Of a DNA stretch of 64,000 nucleotides, positions 24,283 to 37,722 are shown in pieces. The position numbers and the translations under genes are program-made. The notes below the pieces were generated by a model that made no database searches, was not told the DNA's origin, and saw only the letters and a list, made by a program, of their open reading frames with translations. The stretch is from NCBI GenBank assembly GCA_013399855.1, contig VXAY01007483.1, positions 511,074-575,073 on the forward strand. The letters run 5' to 3'. The stretch comes from Oxyruncus cristatus. Lineage: Eukaryota > Chordata > Aves > Passeriformes > Cotingidae. Position 1 is the first letter of the stretch. Each line of letters begins with the position of its first letter.

Positions 24283-25694
24283 TGCACACTGTACTGACTG
24301 GGACAAGGATTTATGAGAACAGGAGAACAGAAAAATATAGGGAATGCATTGTTAAGATTGCAGCATTACTCATTAAAACTCCAGCAAAGCAACATACATC
24401 TGATGTGAAATTACGTATTAAGCTTTCAAGCAAAGCTGTAGCATGAAGTTTAAGCTCCAGTTTCTCTCTCCTGAGAACCCAGAATCATATTCAGATCTTC
24501 CTCGAAGTTTCCACTTCTGATGGCAGCTCCTCTTCCCACCCCACACCTTATCTTTCAGAGCACAAGCCAAGGAAAAGGTGCATTTCTGTGTTGTCTTCAT
24601 TTGACTCGTGATCATTTACCAACAAAGCCAAAATCTCTGTGAAACACCACTGCTCTCTACACTGCCCAAGTTCACAAAATGATTGACCTGAAAAAAATCA
24701 GACTTTAAACTGGGTCAGAAAACCGAAAGATGGACAAATATTTTCTTTCCTATGGTTTTCAATGTCACAAACAGGAAGCAACACCTAAGGCACAGACAAC
24801 TTTCAAAATTCAATGATCAGATTCAAAGATCTGGTAACTTTTTTTCTGGGGTATTTTTGTGCAAAGAGAACCAGAAGAAAGCACAGTTAACAAAGTCCTG
24901 GGTCAGACATTTCCAGTCCTTTCTCACTATGGATTAGGTGAGGCACACAGGAAGGCAGTTTGCAAAAAGAACTGATTCTGAAAAGGCTTTCATCAGCTGC
25001 ACTGGGAAAAGCTGTTTGAATTTCAAAAAAACATTTTTCTCCATCCCCACAGCACCAGCTAACTCTCTAATCTTAAATCTTTAAAATAAAACATCCAAGG
25101 AATGGGAGGACATGCAGTTTGCAGGTAGTGATATTTGGAGTGTGTGTCTGAGATGGAGCAGATTAGTGAAGCACAAATTCGCCAAGCATTCAAACTGAGA
25201 TGGATGAAAAAATTAATCTGCATATTTTACATTACCAATGTATATGAAATAGTGAGGAGGTAAAGCTGATCTTGTAAGCACTGACAGTATTTCCTGCACA
25301 TGGAAAGTTCCAGTCAGCTGCTTTGGGCAATGCCAAGAGCTGGTCTTCAAGTACAGAACGTCACCTCTGGCACTGAAAAACGTGACAGTTCCACCATGAT
25401 GTCAATCTCCGAACACATACCAACATTCTTATCTTTTACATCATCATTAGAAGCCTAAAAGGTGCCAAACACCCACAGGCTCTCTTGAAGTAATGTCATT
25501 AAACTGCGTACGGGGATTGTTCGAGAATTATAGTTTTAGTCTATTCACTGTCAACTGATGGGTTTGTTCTTTGGCCGACAGAGAACCGGTATCAAAGATT
25601 TACTCCAAGGTTTTCCCCCTTTGGATTTCCCACTTGATTGTTACGATTCTCTAAGTAAATCGTGAAAAAATACTGTTATGCCAGAAAATGCTAT
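24283..25694. other. Unique sequence, nothing recognised
   Basis: No gene or interspersed repeat seen. Frames are at most 65 codons. Confidence 0.4.
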
Positions 25695-25709
25695 AAAAAA
25701 AAAAAAAAA
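25695..25709. repeat. Poly(A) run, 15 bases
   Basis: Fifteen A without an identifiable upstream retroelement. Confidence 0.85.
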
Positions 25710-28700
25710 GGACAAAAATGTGTTTCTCCCAATCTTAAAGAGATAGTCAAGTTTTATATGACTATAAATGGAATGACATCATAAACTGTGAGAATCCATT
25801 CCTAAGAGTAAGAGCTGAAAGCCAAAAACTATGGGATTGAAACAATACCATATCTAGCAAACAAATGGGCAGAAAAATTGTGAAACTCAGCAGCTGACCT
25901 ATCTCTAATTAAAAATAATTTCTGAATTTTAATAAAGCAAAGATCCCCATCAATGTGCCGGACTACGTTCAATATTACCAAAATACAGACTCATTGCATC
26001 CATTTGAATGAACCAAATTTAGTCATCTGCCATTTGATCAATACTGTTAGGAGACTGACCCAGTTCCAGCTCAGTGTAATTCCTCCAAAAAAATAAGTTT
26101 TCCTGTTCTTTTTCTTTGAGCAAGCAAGGAAAAAGTAGTCAAGAATCTATATGTGGAACTTCTTTTTGTTATATCCCATAAATTCAATTATAATTCTAAA
26201 GACTGTTTTATTAATAACATTCAGCTTCCTTAGCCAGACTTCCAAACCAAATTAAATTAATGTTTTTTACCACAAGACTTCTACATTGTCTCCTCTATCA
26301 CAAAAAATTTAATGCAGATCCATAAAGCCGGCTGGATACTAAGCTACTCTCAAAGCTCCCAACACTGCGAAGAATTGTGTTCCTGCGGCTCCACTGAGTC
26401 CACTAAAGACAGGAGAGCTTGCAAACTCATCTACAAAAATCCCTTCTCTTTGCTTATCCCTGAAATTGTTCAGCGTTTTCCAGCTCCAAATAGCAGACAA
26501 ACATAATCCAGTCCCTCCAGGAGAAAAGTAAATCTTCACAATTTGCTCAGTTTAAGAAATCTTCAATATCAATGAGTACAATACTGAGATTTACTACATC
26601 ATCAAGTTCCAAAGCAGCAATTTCATTTCCATGCACTAGAACTTCCAGCATATTAAATGCTACAGTATCTTCTTAGACTTAAATTTCAACTCTTTTAAAA
26701 AAGTTTGAAGAACTATTTCACCACTAATTATCATTATATCCGTGTGGCAAATGGATTTTTAAAGCCTACTTTAGTCACTGACAGGGAGATATGAAAACAC
26801 TGTTGTAAAAAAGCATATTTCTGCTAATTTGAAGAGAATTATTCTGCCACCTCACCTATATCCTCCAAACCCAACGACTCCCAAAACCTTCTGCTCTGGC
26901 ACTAAAACTGAAAGTGGGAAATGCCACGCAAAGCCCAGGCATGTCCCCAGACAGAGAAACACCAAACACATACATTAAATCCCAAATTTGTCAGGAATTC
27001 TCCTGCATTCTGCACTGTCCTTTTTGCACCCTGAGATGGAAAAGAACATGATGATTTAGCTGAGTTTATTATCAGCCCTCCTTTGACAATGCTGTAGCAT
27101 GACCTAAGATACTCAGGTTGCTCTTTCTAGTGGTAGAACATGACAAGTGATCTGTCATGTGGTCACAGGAAGCTCAATTAGTGGATGCAAAATGACAAAC
27201 CTAAAGAGACTTTTGCCCATTCTTACATTTACTTCAAGCTTTCAAAAACTGAAAGAGCCACAGACATTCCCACATATGTGCAGGTACCGGATCATTTTGT
27301 TCCAAACTCTTTTCAGTTCCTGATGTATCAATGCTGGAATATTTCAGCTGCTTTTTTTCACCTTCCTGACCCCTTTTGGGCTGCCAATGTCTAATTTTTG
27401 ACTGCTCTAATTTCTGTTTGTCCAAAACTTTCGTTTTCTTCACCGTTTGATGACAGACAACTTGAGTTCAGGATGTACAGGGAACAGAGAAAAAAGGAAA
27501 ACACGCTGAAGTAGAAAAGAGGAGTCAAAGCCTGGGTAGCAGGTTAAAAGGGCATAATCAGCTCCACAAGCAGGGAACTGATAAAGCCTTGACTCGTCTC
27601 AGGTTGTACCTTCAGGCTGAGCACCCATGGGGACACTCTGAGCCTAAAAGGGGCTGTAGCTTTTCTCACACGGACGCGTTACTGGCCTCTCCCTTCCGCC
27701 CAGCTTCATATTGTCATCGAAACTTTTCAGAATTCAAGACACCTCTCCCTCTTGTCAACCGGGGGAAACCAAACAGAGGTGACAGACACGAGGGGAAGTG
27801 GGAAGTTGGAGGGCCTTCTTAATTACTGTTAATTATCAACGTTCTTTTGGTTGTAAAATCCAGTTTAACAGTCATTCTTTCCATTGCAAACTTAAATCCA
27901 TTTATGTAAGTTGCTAGTTTCAAGTTTTGGAGATAAAACAGCTTCCCCTTATTTAACTTTCCTGAGTAAAAGACACATTTAAGGGGAGTGGAGAGAGATG
28001 GGAGCTTATTATCATTCCACTACTCTTCTGCTCCATACAGGTTTCCATTCTACATTTATTTTGGAATTCAATACACCACTTACTACTGATTTTTTACATT
28101 TTGTCTGATCTTTTCAATTATTAACAAAAGTAATTAAATGGATTATAATGTCTGCAATATAGTAATGCAAATTCACTGCTGCTTTATTATCTTCATGTCC
28201 ACAGCAGCTGGTATGAGTTAAAAAAATACCTTTTTTGGTATTCTCTCCTGGAGATACCCCACACCATTAACTCATTTCTCACTGTTTTACAGACTGTCAA
28301 CATGTGGACATGGTTTTGGTGATTTGCAGCCTTGACTGAGCTTCAGTGAATGACAAGGAGTGAGATGCCCTCTGAGCCCCTGGTTCTCAAGCCAGTGAGC
28401 CATCAAACATCTTTCATGGGCCATCCAGTCTCCCTAACTAAATTCCATTAAGATAATACTGCTGCTGCCTGATTAATTCATTTTCATATCATTTTCCACT
28501 GTAGTGTACCACCACTCTTGCTTTATTCCACCGTCTGAATATTTCAATTTTACATATTTTGCTTCCCTACTGAGTTGCTTCAATAATTTCCCCATCTCCC
28601 CGTCTCTTTTGCTGTACATTGCTTTCATGTTTCCTCCTGCTTCTCCAGCTCTCAGCCTTTTGAATCATTTCAGTCCCCTCTGTACACGTTCCACTTTTAT

Positions 28701-31700
28701 GCTGCACGATACTCCCCTCACTGCTCTGCATTTCTCCAGCCCAGCAGATTCTGGGTGTGCTGACCAGGGACAGAAGCAGTGATCCCAACAGGAGAACAGC
28801 CAATGGCCCAGGGAAGGCAGACACCTGAACTGCTGTGAGGTACCCCTGGGGGACAGTCACTAACCAAAAAATCGTGGCCAACCGTGCAACCACTTCCTCA
28901 ATTACACAGGGCAGGTTATAATTCCCATTATTAGACACGTTCAGACCAGACTCTGTTTACCTCGGAGACAGCAGCCTGTGCACACCTGTGACTGGCCTTA
29001 GCTGAGAGTAGAGAGGCATTAGAGGCAATAAAATCATAAAAACTGGCTACCAAATAAATAGCAGACATAACAACCCATCTCTGAAGAGGGAACTGGTGAC
29101 AGCTCCCTGTGCTACCATTCGCTTTCAAAGTCACAAAAACCCTTTTGAACCTCTTGTATTCCCCTGACTAATGCCATCATTATTTCAACACTGGCTGTTC
29201 AGAGTGAAACAGGTGCTATCTTGTCAAACGAGCCTCTCAGCTTTCATCATCCTGGAGTTCTTCATTGTGTATTGTTAAGCTGACAAGGTTTTGGGTTGCC
29301 TGGATACCAGGTCATGCTGATATAACTGCTAGTGATCTCTGCATAACCAAACTTTGGGAGTGAGAAGCAGGCGAGGGGAGAAACGGTGTGGAAAAGAATT
29401 GTTTTATTCCCATGTCATCCTCCCAGCAAAAGAAGTTCTGTGAGCTTATCTCCAGAGGGCCGTGGAGAGAGGGGCTGGTGGAATGCTTCCAGCGCCTGAT
29501 TAAAATGATTCACTCCATAATAAGCCAGCATTTCTGGTCTCATTTCTAAAAGCTTTCCTTCCTCCCTACTTACAACAGTCTGCTAGATTCCTAAATAGAA
29601 GGGAAAAGATTAATCTGTGCTAAATTACTTGACGTCGGTTTAAAATTATTCTGATGGAAAAGTAGAACAAAGTTTGCCCAAGGAAGCAAAAAATGTAGCA
29701 TCAACCCCCCCTCTCCAGTTCAGAATTCAGTGATGAATTCCACAGGAGCTGCCAGCACCACCCGAGTCACAGAAACACTCAAACTCAGTTGACTCAGATT
29801 TTAGTTCAGAATTTTCTTTATCTCTCTTTAGGACAGATGGCTTTCAAAAATAAATGTTTTTCAGCCACATGCTTGCAGAAACTTTCCCAGGAAATTTTTC
29901 TGTAAACATGATGCTTTTAGGAAGATTGTTAGAGAAGAGGGTTTGTTTAATGTAAACTGCTTTTTGTTTTTCACAGCAGTGAAGTTTTATTTATAATGCA
30001 CCGTTTTCCACTGAGATGTTGGAGGCTCATCTTGTTCTTGTCCTGGGACAAGAAGGTTTTTGAAGGCTTTGGATGGAAAAGAGCCCAACCTCACCTCCAA
30101 CTTCCTGCACAAAAATCTATGACAGAATTCTTTAAAAAAACTGTTTTTTAAAAATGCTTCAGGCTTTGAAGACACAAATTGTAAATCTCCAAACTTCTGA
30201 GGCCATAAACAAAGAGGGAAATCTATCTTACTCAATCAATGGCACTCACTCTCCTGTAGCCAGGTAAAAAGGTTTTGCCTAAATAATACACTTTGGCAGC
30301 TTACGCAGGCATATCAATTGGAATACTGAAGTTGATTGAAATGCTCCTCAAGCCTTTAATGTTTTAAGCTAATGTTATATGAAAGCCATCATCTATCACA
30401 TGCAAGTTTAGAACCAGGCAGGCTTAGCCAACTAACAAGTTTTCCTTGGATGATGTCCCGATGATTTTGGGCCAGCAGGGTTTAAAGAAACTGTGAAAAC
30501 CACTTGCTTTTAAAAGGAAGAAAAGATGTCCAGCCATGCACATAGTTCATGTAGTCTGTTAATTAAAAGAAATCTTCTCGGTACCTTCAAGCCAGTAATT
30601 ATAAACACAGCAATTAAAAACTAGGGATAAACGCTCTTGACCACAAGTGGCGAAAAAAAAGAGATGCTAAATGGGTGATGCAGTGTGCAAGAATTCAAAA
30701 CACATTTTAATGTCCAACCAGGCAAACAAAACTTCATTAAAGTCCTGGGTATCACATGAAAACTAAAATTACAGCAGATACAAAGAGCAGGCAAGTAGGA
30801 ACAGGGAGGGTGGAAGTCAAGGGAAAGAAAGGAAGAAAGAGCTGGCATGTGGTGGAAAGGACAGAAACAGAGAATGAATTGATACAACAAATTAGATCAA
30901 AAAAACGCGATTTTAAGTGAATTAATGTAAAGAAATTGCAAGGAAGCGAGTGGGTTATTTCACTAATGTCAAACCACATTGAACGGATTGCTGTTTACAC
31001 GGGAACAATTTTATACTCATGTCTTCAGCAAAGCCTGGCATTGCTGTCATCCAGAAAGAGATGCCAAAAGAGAGACATCAGTGCCAGAGTTCACGTGTGA
31101 GAGTATCACTAGTCAGAGGGAAGGAGTTCATTTGACTTCCTCCTCCTATGGCTGCCAAACAGTTAAAAAACCAAAAGCCTACACAGGGCAAACAGTGGTG
31201 ATGCAGCTTTGAAGTGCAGCACTACGTATTTTCAGAACTGAAACTGAATAGGAGGAAAAAATACTGAGGAAAACGTACAAATCAAGTGACTTCCTACCCA
31301 AAGTCTTTGGGATTTTTTTGAATGTGAACCTGTGACTCAAGTAGAGCCATAAAAGTCCCCGAGCCCCTGATGGGCAATGCTAATAGGTATGCAACTTGCA
31401 ACACTTTTTAACATGTATTTTTAATTTAATCCATTAGAACCACAAAGGAATAACGTATTAAAGTGATAAGTCTGTGCATTCAGTAAATAAATATCAAAGT
31501 GAAAGTCATGAAAGCTTTAGGAAAAAAAATGCAGTCAGAAAAGGGGGAAAAAAAAGAAAATTAAAGCCCTTGAAGGAATACATCACAGAAAAAATAAATT
31601 GATCTACTAAATTAATTAAGTAAATTGATTGTAAAAATTTACTACCCTATGCAGTATAGAATAAATCTCATGGGAGGTAAGTTAGCAGAGTCAATTTGAG

Positions 31701-32125
31701 CCTTTCAACCATGAGAAACTTGTAAAGCACCTCATAAACTCTCTCAATAATAGCAGAGAAGAAAAATAAGAACTTTCTATACATGCAGAATACCTCAAGC
31801 AATAATCTACAAAGCCCCATCCTGCACTGCTTTTTCCTAAGTGTTCCGAGCTTGTCCATTTTTATTAAATCCAAAATAACAAAACACATCGTTCCTCCAA
31901 CGCACATTTATTTAATTTTGCTCTCAGGGTGTGAACATTTTGAAATAAAAAGCATCTGCTTGTTCTCCTTCTTTCACTTGACTTGTTGAGCCTTTTATTC
32001 ATTAGGTATAAATAAAATAACAAGTTCAGAACTCAGCACTTTTGGGGAAGGCAAGCGCCTTCCTCAATTTCCTACCCCGAGCTTTTGACAGAAGAGCTGC
32101 CTATGAATAATAACCTATTCCTCTT
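25710..32125. other. Long unique stretch, no confident gene
   Basis: No interspersed repeat recognised over 6.4 kb. Minus-strand segments 26856-26907 (donor TATAG/GTGAGG, acceptor ccactttcag) and 28961-29001 (donor CCGAG/GTAAAC after a strong tract gcctctctactctcag) look splice-bounded and open, but are only 41-52 bases. Purine-rich tracts lie at about 30815-30843. The longest frame is 123 codons (28567-28938, minus), with no domain. Confidence 0.4.
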
Positions 32126-32560
32126 AATCACAGAGCCATGAATCACAGAATCAGCCACTTCTAGAGCAATCATAAGAGATCATCTAGATAAATCCTCCAG
32201 TTTAGGGACCGACAGGAATACCTAGGTTATTGTAAAGGGAAATTTGTCTTATACTTACAAAAATTGCCTGCAAAGGATTTGTCAAAAGCTCCTCTCACAG
32301 AAAAGTATCAGTATGCATTTTTTTCTTTTGGTTTGAAAAACCTGCCTAACCCAAATCTCCCTTACAATAAATTATGCTCATTTATTTTCTTGTTCTATCT
32401 CCTTTGCCCAACAGCTATACAGAGGAACTGAACATCATCCACTTAATAATCTAATACGTGCTAGAAAATGTTATCATGTTCCTTCCTAATCTTCTAAAAC
32501 TAAACAAATCCCATTTCTTCATCTTTTCATCATTTGCCAGTTCTTCTGGGAGAATTGCTC
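32126..32560 (-). mobile_element. Old diverged CR1 LINE
   Basis: Begins on the plus strand with atcacagagccatgaatcacagaatcag (degraded terminal repeats), then agagatcatctaga. After a poor stretch the body resumes: ctgcctaacccaaatctcccttacaa, attatgctcatttattttcttgttctatctcctttgcc, acagaggaactgaacatcatcca, gttatcatgttccttcctaatcttct and aaactaaacaaatcccatttcttcatcttttcatcatttgccag. This is the order of the 3' half-kilobase of an older CR1 subfamily read in reverse. Divergence is much higher than in the copies at 37245 and 42106. Confidence 0.75.
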
Positions 32561-34145
32561 CCTCCACAGTGACAGTGTCTCACAGCTTTGAGGAGATTTG
32601 ATCTTTTTCCAGTTAACCCAGCAAGAGACACAACAAAATAATTTCTAAATTCAGAAAGAACCGGTTGTGATCATGAAAAGCACTTCAGTCAATGCTTCTA
32701 ACAGATATGCTAATTAACAGAGATAACCAGTCTTAATCAAACTAATTACATTACAGATTAAAGGTATTTGGAATTTAACACAGCTTTCTTCTACGTATCT
32801 ACATTACATGATGGTGACCTTAAGCAGCAACCTGGAATAAATTTGTTAATGTGTTTCTTTAAAGAATTCTTGACACATAATTTAACTGCAAAATGTAAAA
32901 GAAAAGCAATAAGTAAGAAGATACAATACTTTTTATGATTTCTGCTCTTGGGGAAAAAAACCCAACCCTGTCAGCTCTGGTAAAGATCAAGATATCTCTT
33001 GGACTCCTTGACTTGAATTTCAGTTTCTTGCTATTGATTCACAGTGTGTGCATGTCAGGCCAGGGCTCACAGACACAGGGAGCTGGGAATACATAACCTG
33101 GCACACCTGGGACATCGTGGTGTGCCTATGGGCATCAGCTGCCACCACAGCACCCACATGTTGTGCAGCTTTAGTGTGACACATGAGAGGATCATTTTAC
33201 AGAATATGAAGGCCGTGTATCCCAGAAAGAAAGGCTGCAGTTCCATTAATGCAGTGCAATCGCTCTCCCCAAGTTCCTCACATTGCTCTGAAGGTTTCAG
33301 ACCGTGCACTGAAACAGCACCAACAAAGGCAGATGAGCGGGAGCACAGAGGTTTTTGTGTGGCTGAGGGGATGTGACCCTCTCCACAGCTCTCACTGCCC
33401 ATCGAGAGGGTTTTCACTTGCATTCAGCACTTCCTTTCTCACAAAACATCTGCCAGCTCTCCAACTGCCCTGCATAATGTTTTGTCGGAGAGCAGGTCCG
33501 ACGAGGTGATTCTGAACTGCAGAGTGCACGAAACCACCGCCTGTGCTGGGAGAGGTATTTTGTTTATCAACTTCTGTTGCAAAAAACCCTCACTGCTCCT
33601 CTTAGATTGCAACCTCTTTGCTCTCCCCATTTCTGACACTGAGTGGCATCCTCCTTTTTGACCTTCTGTACCAGAATCTTACATGACACCATCTGACTCT
33701 GGTCTGAGGTGTGGAAGCGATGCCCTCTCAAATATTCTCCACACCCATTGTTTTTTTCATTCTGCATTATGTTTTGTTTGGTTTCCCCACAAAAAATAAA
33801 TCCCATGGTAGGATCACAGTGTCATTTATGCCAAGAGGTTCCCATGGTATAGAAAAGTAAGAACACTAAACTGTTAAATGTCTGTAGAAGCTGGAAGGAA
33901 AACAATGTAGCAATTTCATTTTAATTGCTGCCCGCACATTGTCTCATAAGGTCAATTTGAGATGCATATATTTAAACTAATTAACCAACATACTTGTAAA
34001 CATGTTATTTGTTCTTCTCCTGCAGAGAATAGGAGCTGAAAATGATAAGGCAAGTACAGCTTCTCTGCACTACATAAATTAATAACCACACATGGAAGAA
34101 CAACTACAGGAGAAAGGAATGGTGGAGGAATCCTTTCTGTAAATT
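32561..34145. other. Unique sequence, no gene seen
   Basis: May include the last diverged bases of the CR1 at its left end. The 33030-33510 part is GC-richer, with overlapping 86-118-codon frames on both strands; none shows a domain. Confidence 0.4.
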
Positions 34146-34179
34146 GGTAAATAGGGTAAATTATGTAAATAAGGTAAAA
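34146..34179. repeat. Imperfect GGTAAAT-type tandem
   Basis: Four degenerate copies of a gtaaat(a/t)-type unit in 34 bases (ggtaaata, gggtaaat, tatgtaaat, aaggtaaa). Confidence 0.55.
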
Positions 34180-37100
34180 ACATTGACCATTCCTCAGTTT
34201 TCTTGATACAAGTCTGGTATTAGCACTGAGATGGGCAAAAAAAGTTATTTCAGATGCAAATGAAAAATGAATCCATTGACATGTTCACCTCTGAGCTGAC
34301 TGTTCCTGCATCTATGGAGTGGCTTGCAGGCACCCCTGTGACTAAGCTCTCTTCTCTCCAAAGGAAATATCATACAGATCGAAATAGTTTAAAGGTATCC
34401 AGAGTAATCAGTACCCATGTGCTGCCAATCATCAGAAGAGGTTGTCCTCCAGCCTTTTCCACCTAGAGTCACTGCCCAAAAAGACATATATAAGGAATTT
34501 TGTTGTTTATTTAGCTCTTACTACCATTGTCAAGAAATAAATATTCTAGGTCCCAATTTTGACCAGAAAACCAGCAAACTTCCATTCTATTTTTGTTGGT
34601 GTCTTCCTTCTATCCCCTTTCAGAAGGATATCAGGCTTTTGTCTAAATCAGACAAAATTCTGAAATGAAGTCCCACCTCACAACTCCAGAAGATGAAGGC
34701 TCCACCTAACCACATAACACATTTTATTGATCTGAATTAGAAATGGGTGGTTGGTGTGATAAAAGCTCCTCGCCTTTTAATTTTACACCAGTTCAGACTG
34801 TCTTTGTACACTGTGAACCCAGAGTGTGTTTTAAAAAATCCAATTCCATACGAGTCCCGTACCAGGAGATAAACCTTCTCTTCCATAAGCACGTTTAGTA
34901 TCTTCAGGCCAAATCAGAAATTATATGTAACATAATGTAAATTGTGCCCACTTAGTTTTCATATGAGTCCTTACAACTATCTCACCCTGTTCTCTGTGAG
35001 ATGTGCAATAGTATAAAATAGTTGTAACACAGGACATGCACATGTGAAGAGGCAAATTAAATGCCTGATTAAAGAAGTTAGAACCCTCACTGTCTGTTCT
35101 CATCCTCTTCTTTAATTAGCTTCTTAATTGCTCGCTTGTTCGAGCAGCTTGGTAACAGAACACATCTGCACCAGCTGTAACAGGAGCTCAGACTCCCCTG
35201 TTTATGTGCAGATACTTGGATTTAGATTTCTTAACCTGTTTTGATTGATCTCCTCTCACGATTTGAATCACTTGCCTAAAACCAGGCGACCAGCACCAGG
35301 GGAGGGGACTTGGGATATGATACTCCCACGTGGAAGAGCACACGTGACACAAGGCACAGCAGAGACTGGTGTTGTCCTGGAGCTGCCCTGATCTGTCTTC
35401 CTCTGAGCAGTCACGTTGACCCAGAAAAACTACTCCAAAGGTCAGATGGAAACTTCAGCGTAGGGAAAAAAAGCAACAAATAAAGACATTCCTCTTTTAA
35501 GAGGTAATAATTACTCTGGCCAACTGTCCCTCCTGTATACCAGTCCTGAATTTTGGAGAATTAGGAAAAGTAAAGGGGAGACTTCCTCAGACACTTTAGA
35601 TGACTAAACACTAATGCATTACTTCAGTAAATTTAGCTCCTGCTGATTATTTTATTGGTGACTACATGTAACTACTATAATTTACTAACTACTAGAATAT
35701 ACTAGCAACTATAAGATATTGACCTTTTTGTTGATACAAAGTTCCACGTGCAGAAAATAACTTTCCATTACCTGACATCGTCACTGATGACCTGCTCTGT
35801 TACTCTTTCAAAAGCTACAGCAACTCCATGAACACTGTTTTTCTTCTATTAACCTAATTAGTAAAGGGTTCGACACGGGAAACTCCTAAGCCCCCTTAAT
35901 TTCTAGACTGAATTAAAAGCATTCAACAGCTTGTAGGAGCAGGTTACAACGAAATGCCACCAGATCAAGATTTGTAAGTGTTCTACAATTGCTGCAAGCT
36001 ATGAAGCATTAACCTTAAAACTGGACTGGAACTGAAGTACCTGGAGAAAAAACCAAAATGTTCCTGCAAGACGTAATAGCTTGCAGAGGAAGCTGCTGAT
36101 AAACACGGACTCATCAACAGCCTCATCAAATACCAATCCACTAGAAAACTAATTTTTTTCCTCCTTTTTTTTTTTCCCCTTATTCTGAATGACAATGAGT
36201 TGGTGATGAAAAAAATTACCATCCTTTCCCACGGGTTATGAATGTCATCAAAGGAAAACTAATGCCAAAAATCTGCTTTAATTACTGCATCTGATCATGG
36301 TTAATTTAACCAATTTTAAAAGTTTACAAAAAAGGCCGGGAAGTTTCCATGGTTTTTCACATTAAGTAAAGCACTCAAGTTCTACTCCAAGCTCATCAGA
36401 AGTATCTTCTGAAGAACATCTGTACTGAGGCACTCACAAACAAGTGGCATTTCTCATATTTCTGGCCACAGCATGGGAAGGGTCAAGTTGTACTATTTGC
36501 CTCTGTAAGCTGGTGATGCCAAACATGAATAGGGACTAAAGGCATAAAAGATAATTTTATCATTTCCCACTGTGGTTCTGGAGTACTGTTTCTTGCAAGC
36601 TCTACTCTGAACAAGCTTTCTCTTCTCATGTTAAGAAGTACCTCACTCGTGAATAGTCCTCAAGACACCACAGCATCTTTTCGGGGTCACTGCAGGCCTA
36701 CACCACATCCATTATTCTCTGTTAGATGTTAAACTTGAGAATAAATATTAGTAGAGGTTACCAACACTATCTGTTTCACACACATCATCATTCTCCTTAG
36801 GATCCACATCTGGGCTCCTTCCTTAACCTGCCTGTAGCCCTTCCAGCCCACCTACCCTCCTTCTTTAATACATAGTTAGAAAAAACTTCTTAATACTGAT
36901 ATTTTATCTTCTCAAGCTTTTATTTAGATGAGCTAAAGACACAGTGTTCAAGTGATATTTATATTTTTGTGATTTCTATCCTCCCATTGTAGGAGATGAC
37001 AAGTTGACTGCGAGATGTGAAATTTATCTACATAAAACTCTTTGTGAAGATGCACAGGAAGGTGAATCTCAGTCACAAAGTAAATTAAAATATACTGCAC

Positions 37101-37204
37101 TTGAGCACAACAGAATTGTGAGTGAGCATGTCAGAACATGCAGAGGAAAAAGCAAACCTGTCATCGTGACAACTGTAAGCTTCAAAAGGGGCTGCTTTCC
37201 ATTT
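34180..37204. other. Unique sequence, nothing recognised
   Basis: Degenerate taactacta repeats at about 35665-35715. No coding frame above 83 codons and no RNA gene seen. Confidence 0.4.
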
Positions 37205-37232
37205 CATCACATGTGATGTGATCACATCACAT
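37205..37232. repeat. Two overlapping perfect palindromes (14 and 22 bp)
   Basis: Positions 37205-37218 (catcacatgtgatg) and 37211-37232 (atgtgatgtga centre, mirrored as tcacatcacat) are each exact inverted repeats, built from catcac/gtgatg units. They lie 12 bases from the terminal repeats of the CR1 that follows. Confidence 0.9.
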
Positions 37233-37244
37233 CAGAAAATTCCT

Positions 37245-37722
37245 ATCACAGAATCACAGAATGGTTCAGGGTGGAAAAGCCCTCTAAGAGCACTGAGTCC
37301 AACCATTCCCCCAGCACTGCCAAGCCCACCACTAAACGGTCTCCCCAAGTGCCACATCTACATGGCTTTTAAATCCCTCCCGACTGCCCTGGGTCGCTGT
37401 GCCAGGGCTGGACAGACCTTTAGGTGAAGAAATGGTTCCTAATATCCAACTTATACCTCCCCTGGCACAACTTGAGGCTGTTTTCTCATCTTATCTGTTG
37501 TTCCCTGGGAGCAGAGCCTGACCCTCACCTGGCTCTGCTCTCCTGTCAGGGAGTTGTAGAGAGTGAGAAGGTCCCCCCGTGAGCCTCCTGCTCTCCAGGC
37601 TGAGCCCCCCCCAGCTCCCTCAGCCACTCCTCATCAGACTTGTGCTCCAGACCCTTCCCCAGCTCTGTTCCCTTCTCTGGACATGCTCCAGCACCTCAAT
37701 GTCTTTCCTGTAGTGAGAGGTG
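37245..37722 (-). mobile_element. CR1 LINE, 3' fragment (~480 bases)
   Basis: The plus strand starts atcacagaatcacagaatgg (two terminal repeats), then gtggaaaagccctctaagagc, gagtccaacc, gtgccacatctacatggcttttaaat, ctccctggcacaacttgaggc, gttccctgggagcagagcc and ctgtcagggagttgtagaga. It ends with tctccaggctgagcc, ctcctcatcagacttgtgctccagaccctt and ctccagcacctcaatgtcttt. This matches a different CR1 subfamily from the copy at 42106 (longer spacing and a distinct middle). It is 5'-truncated and no long reading frame survives. Confidence 0.93.
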
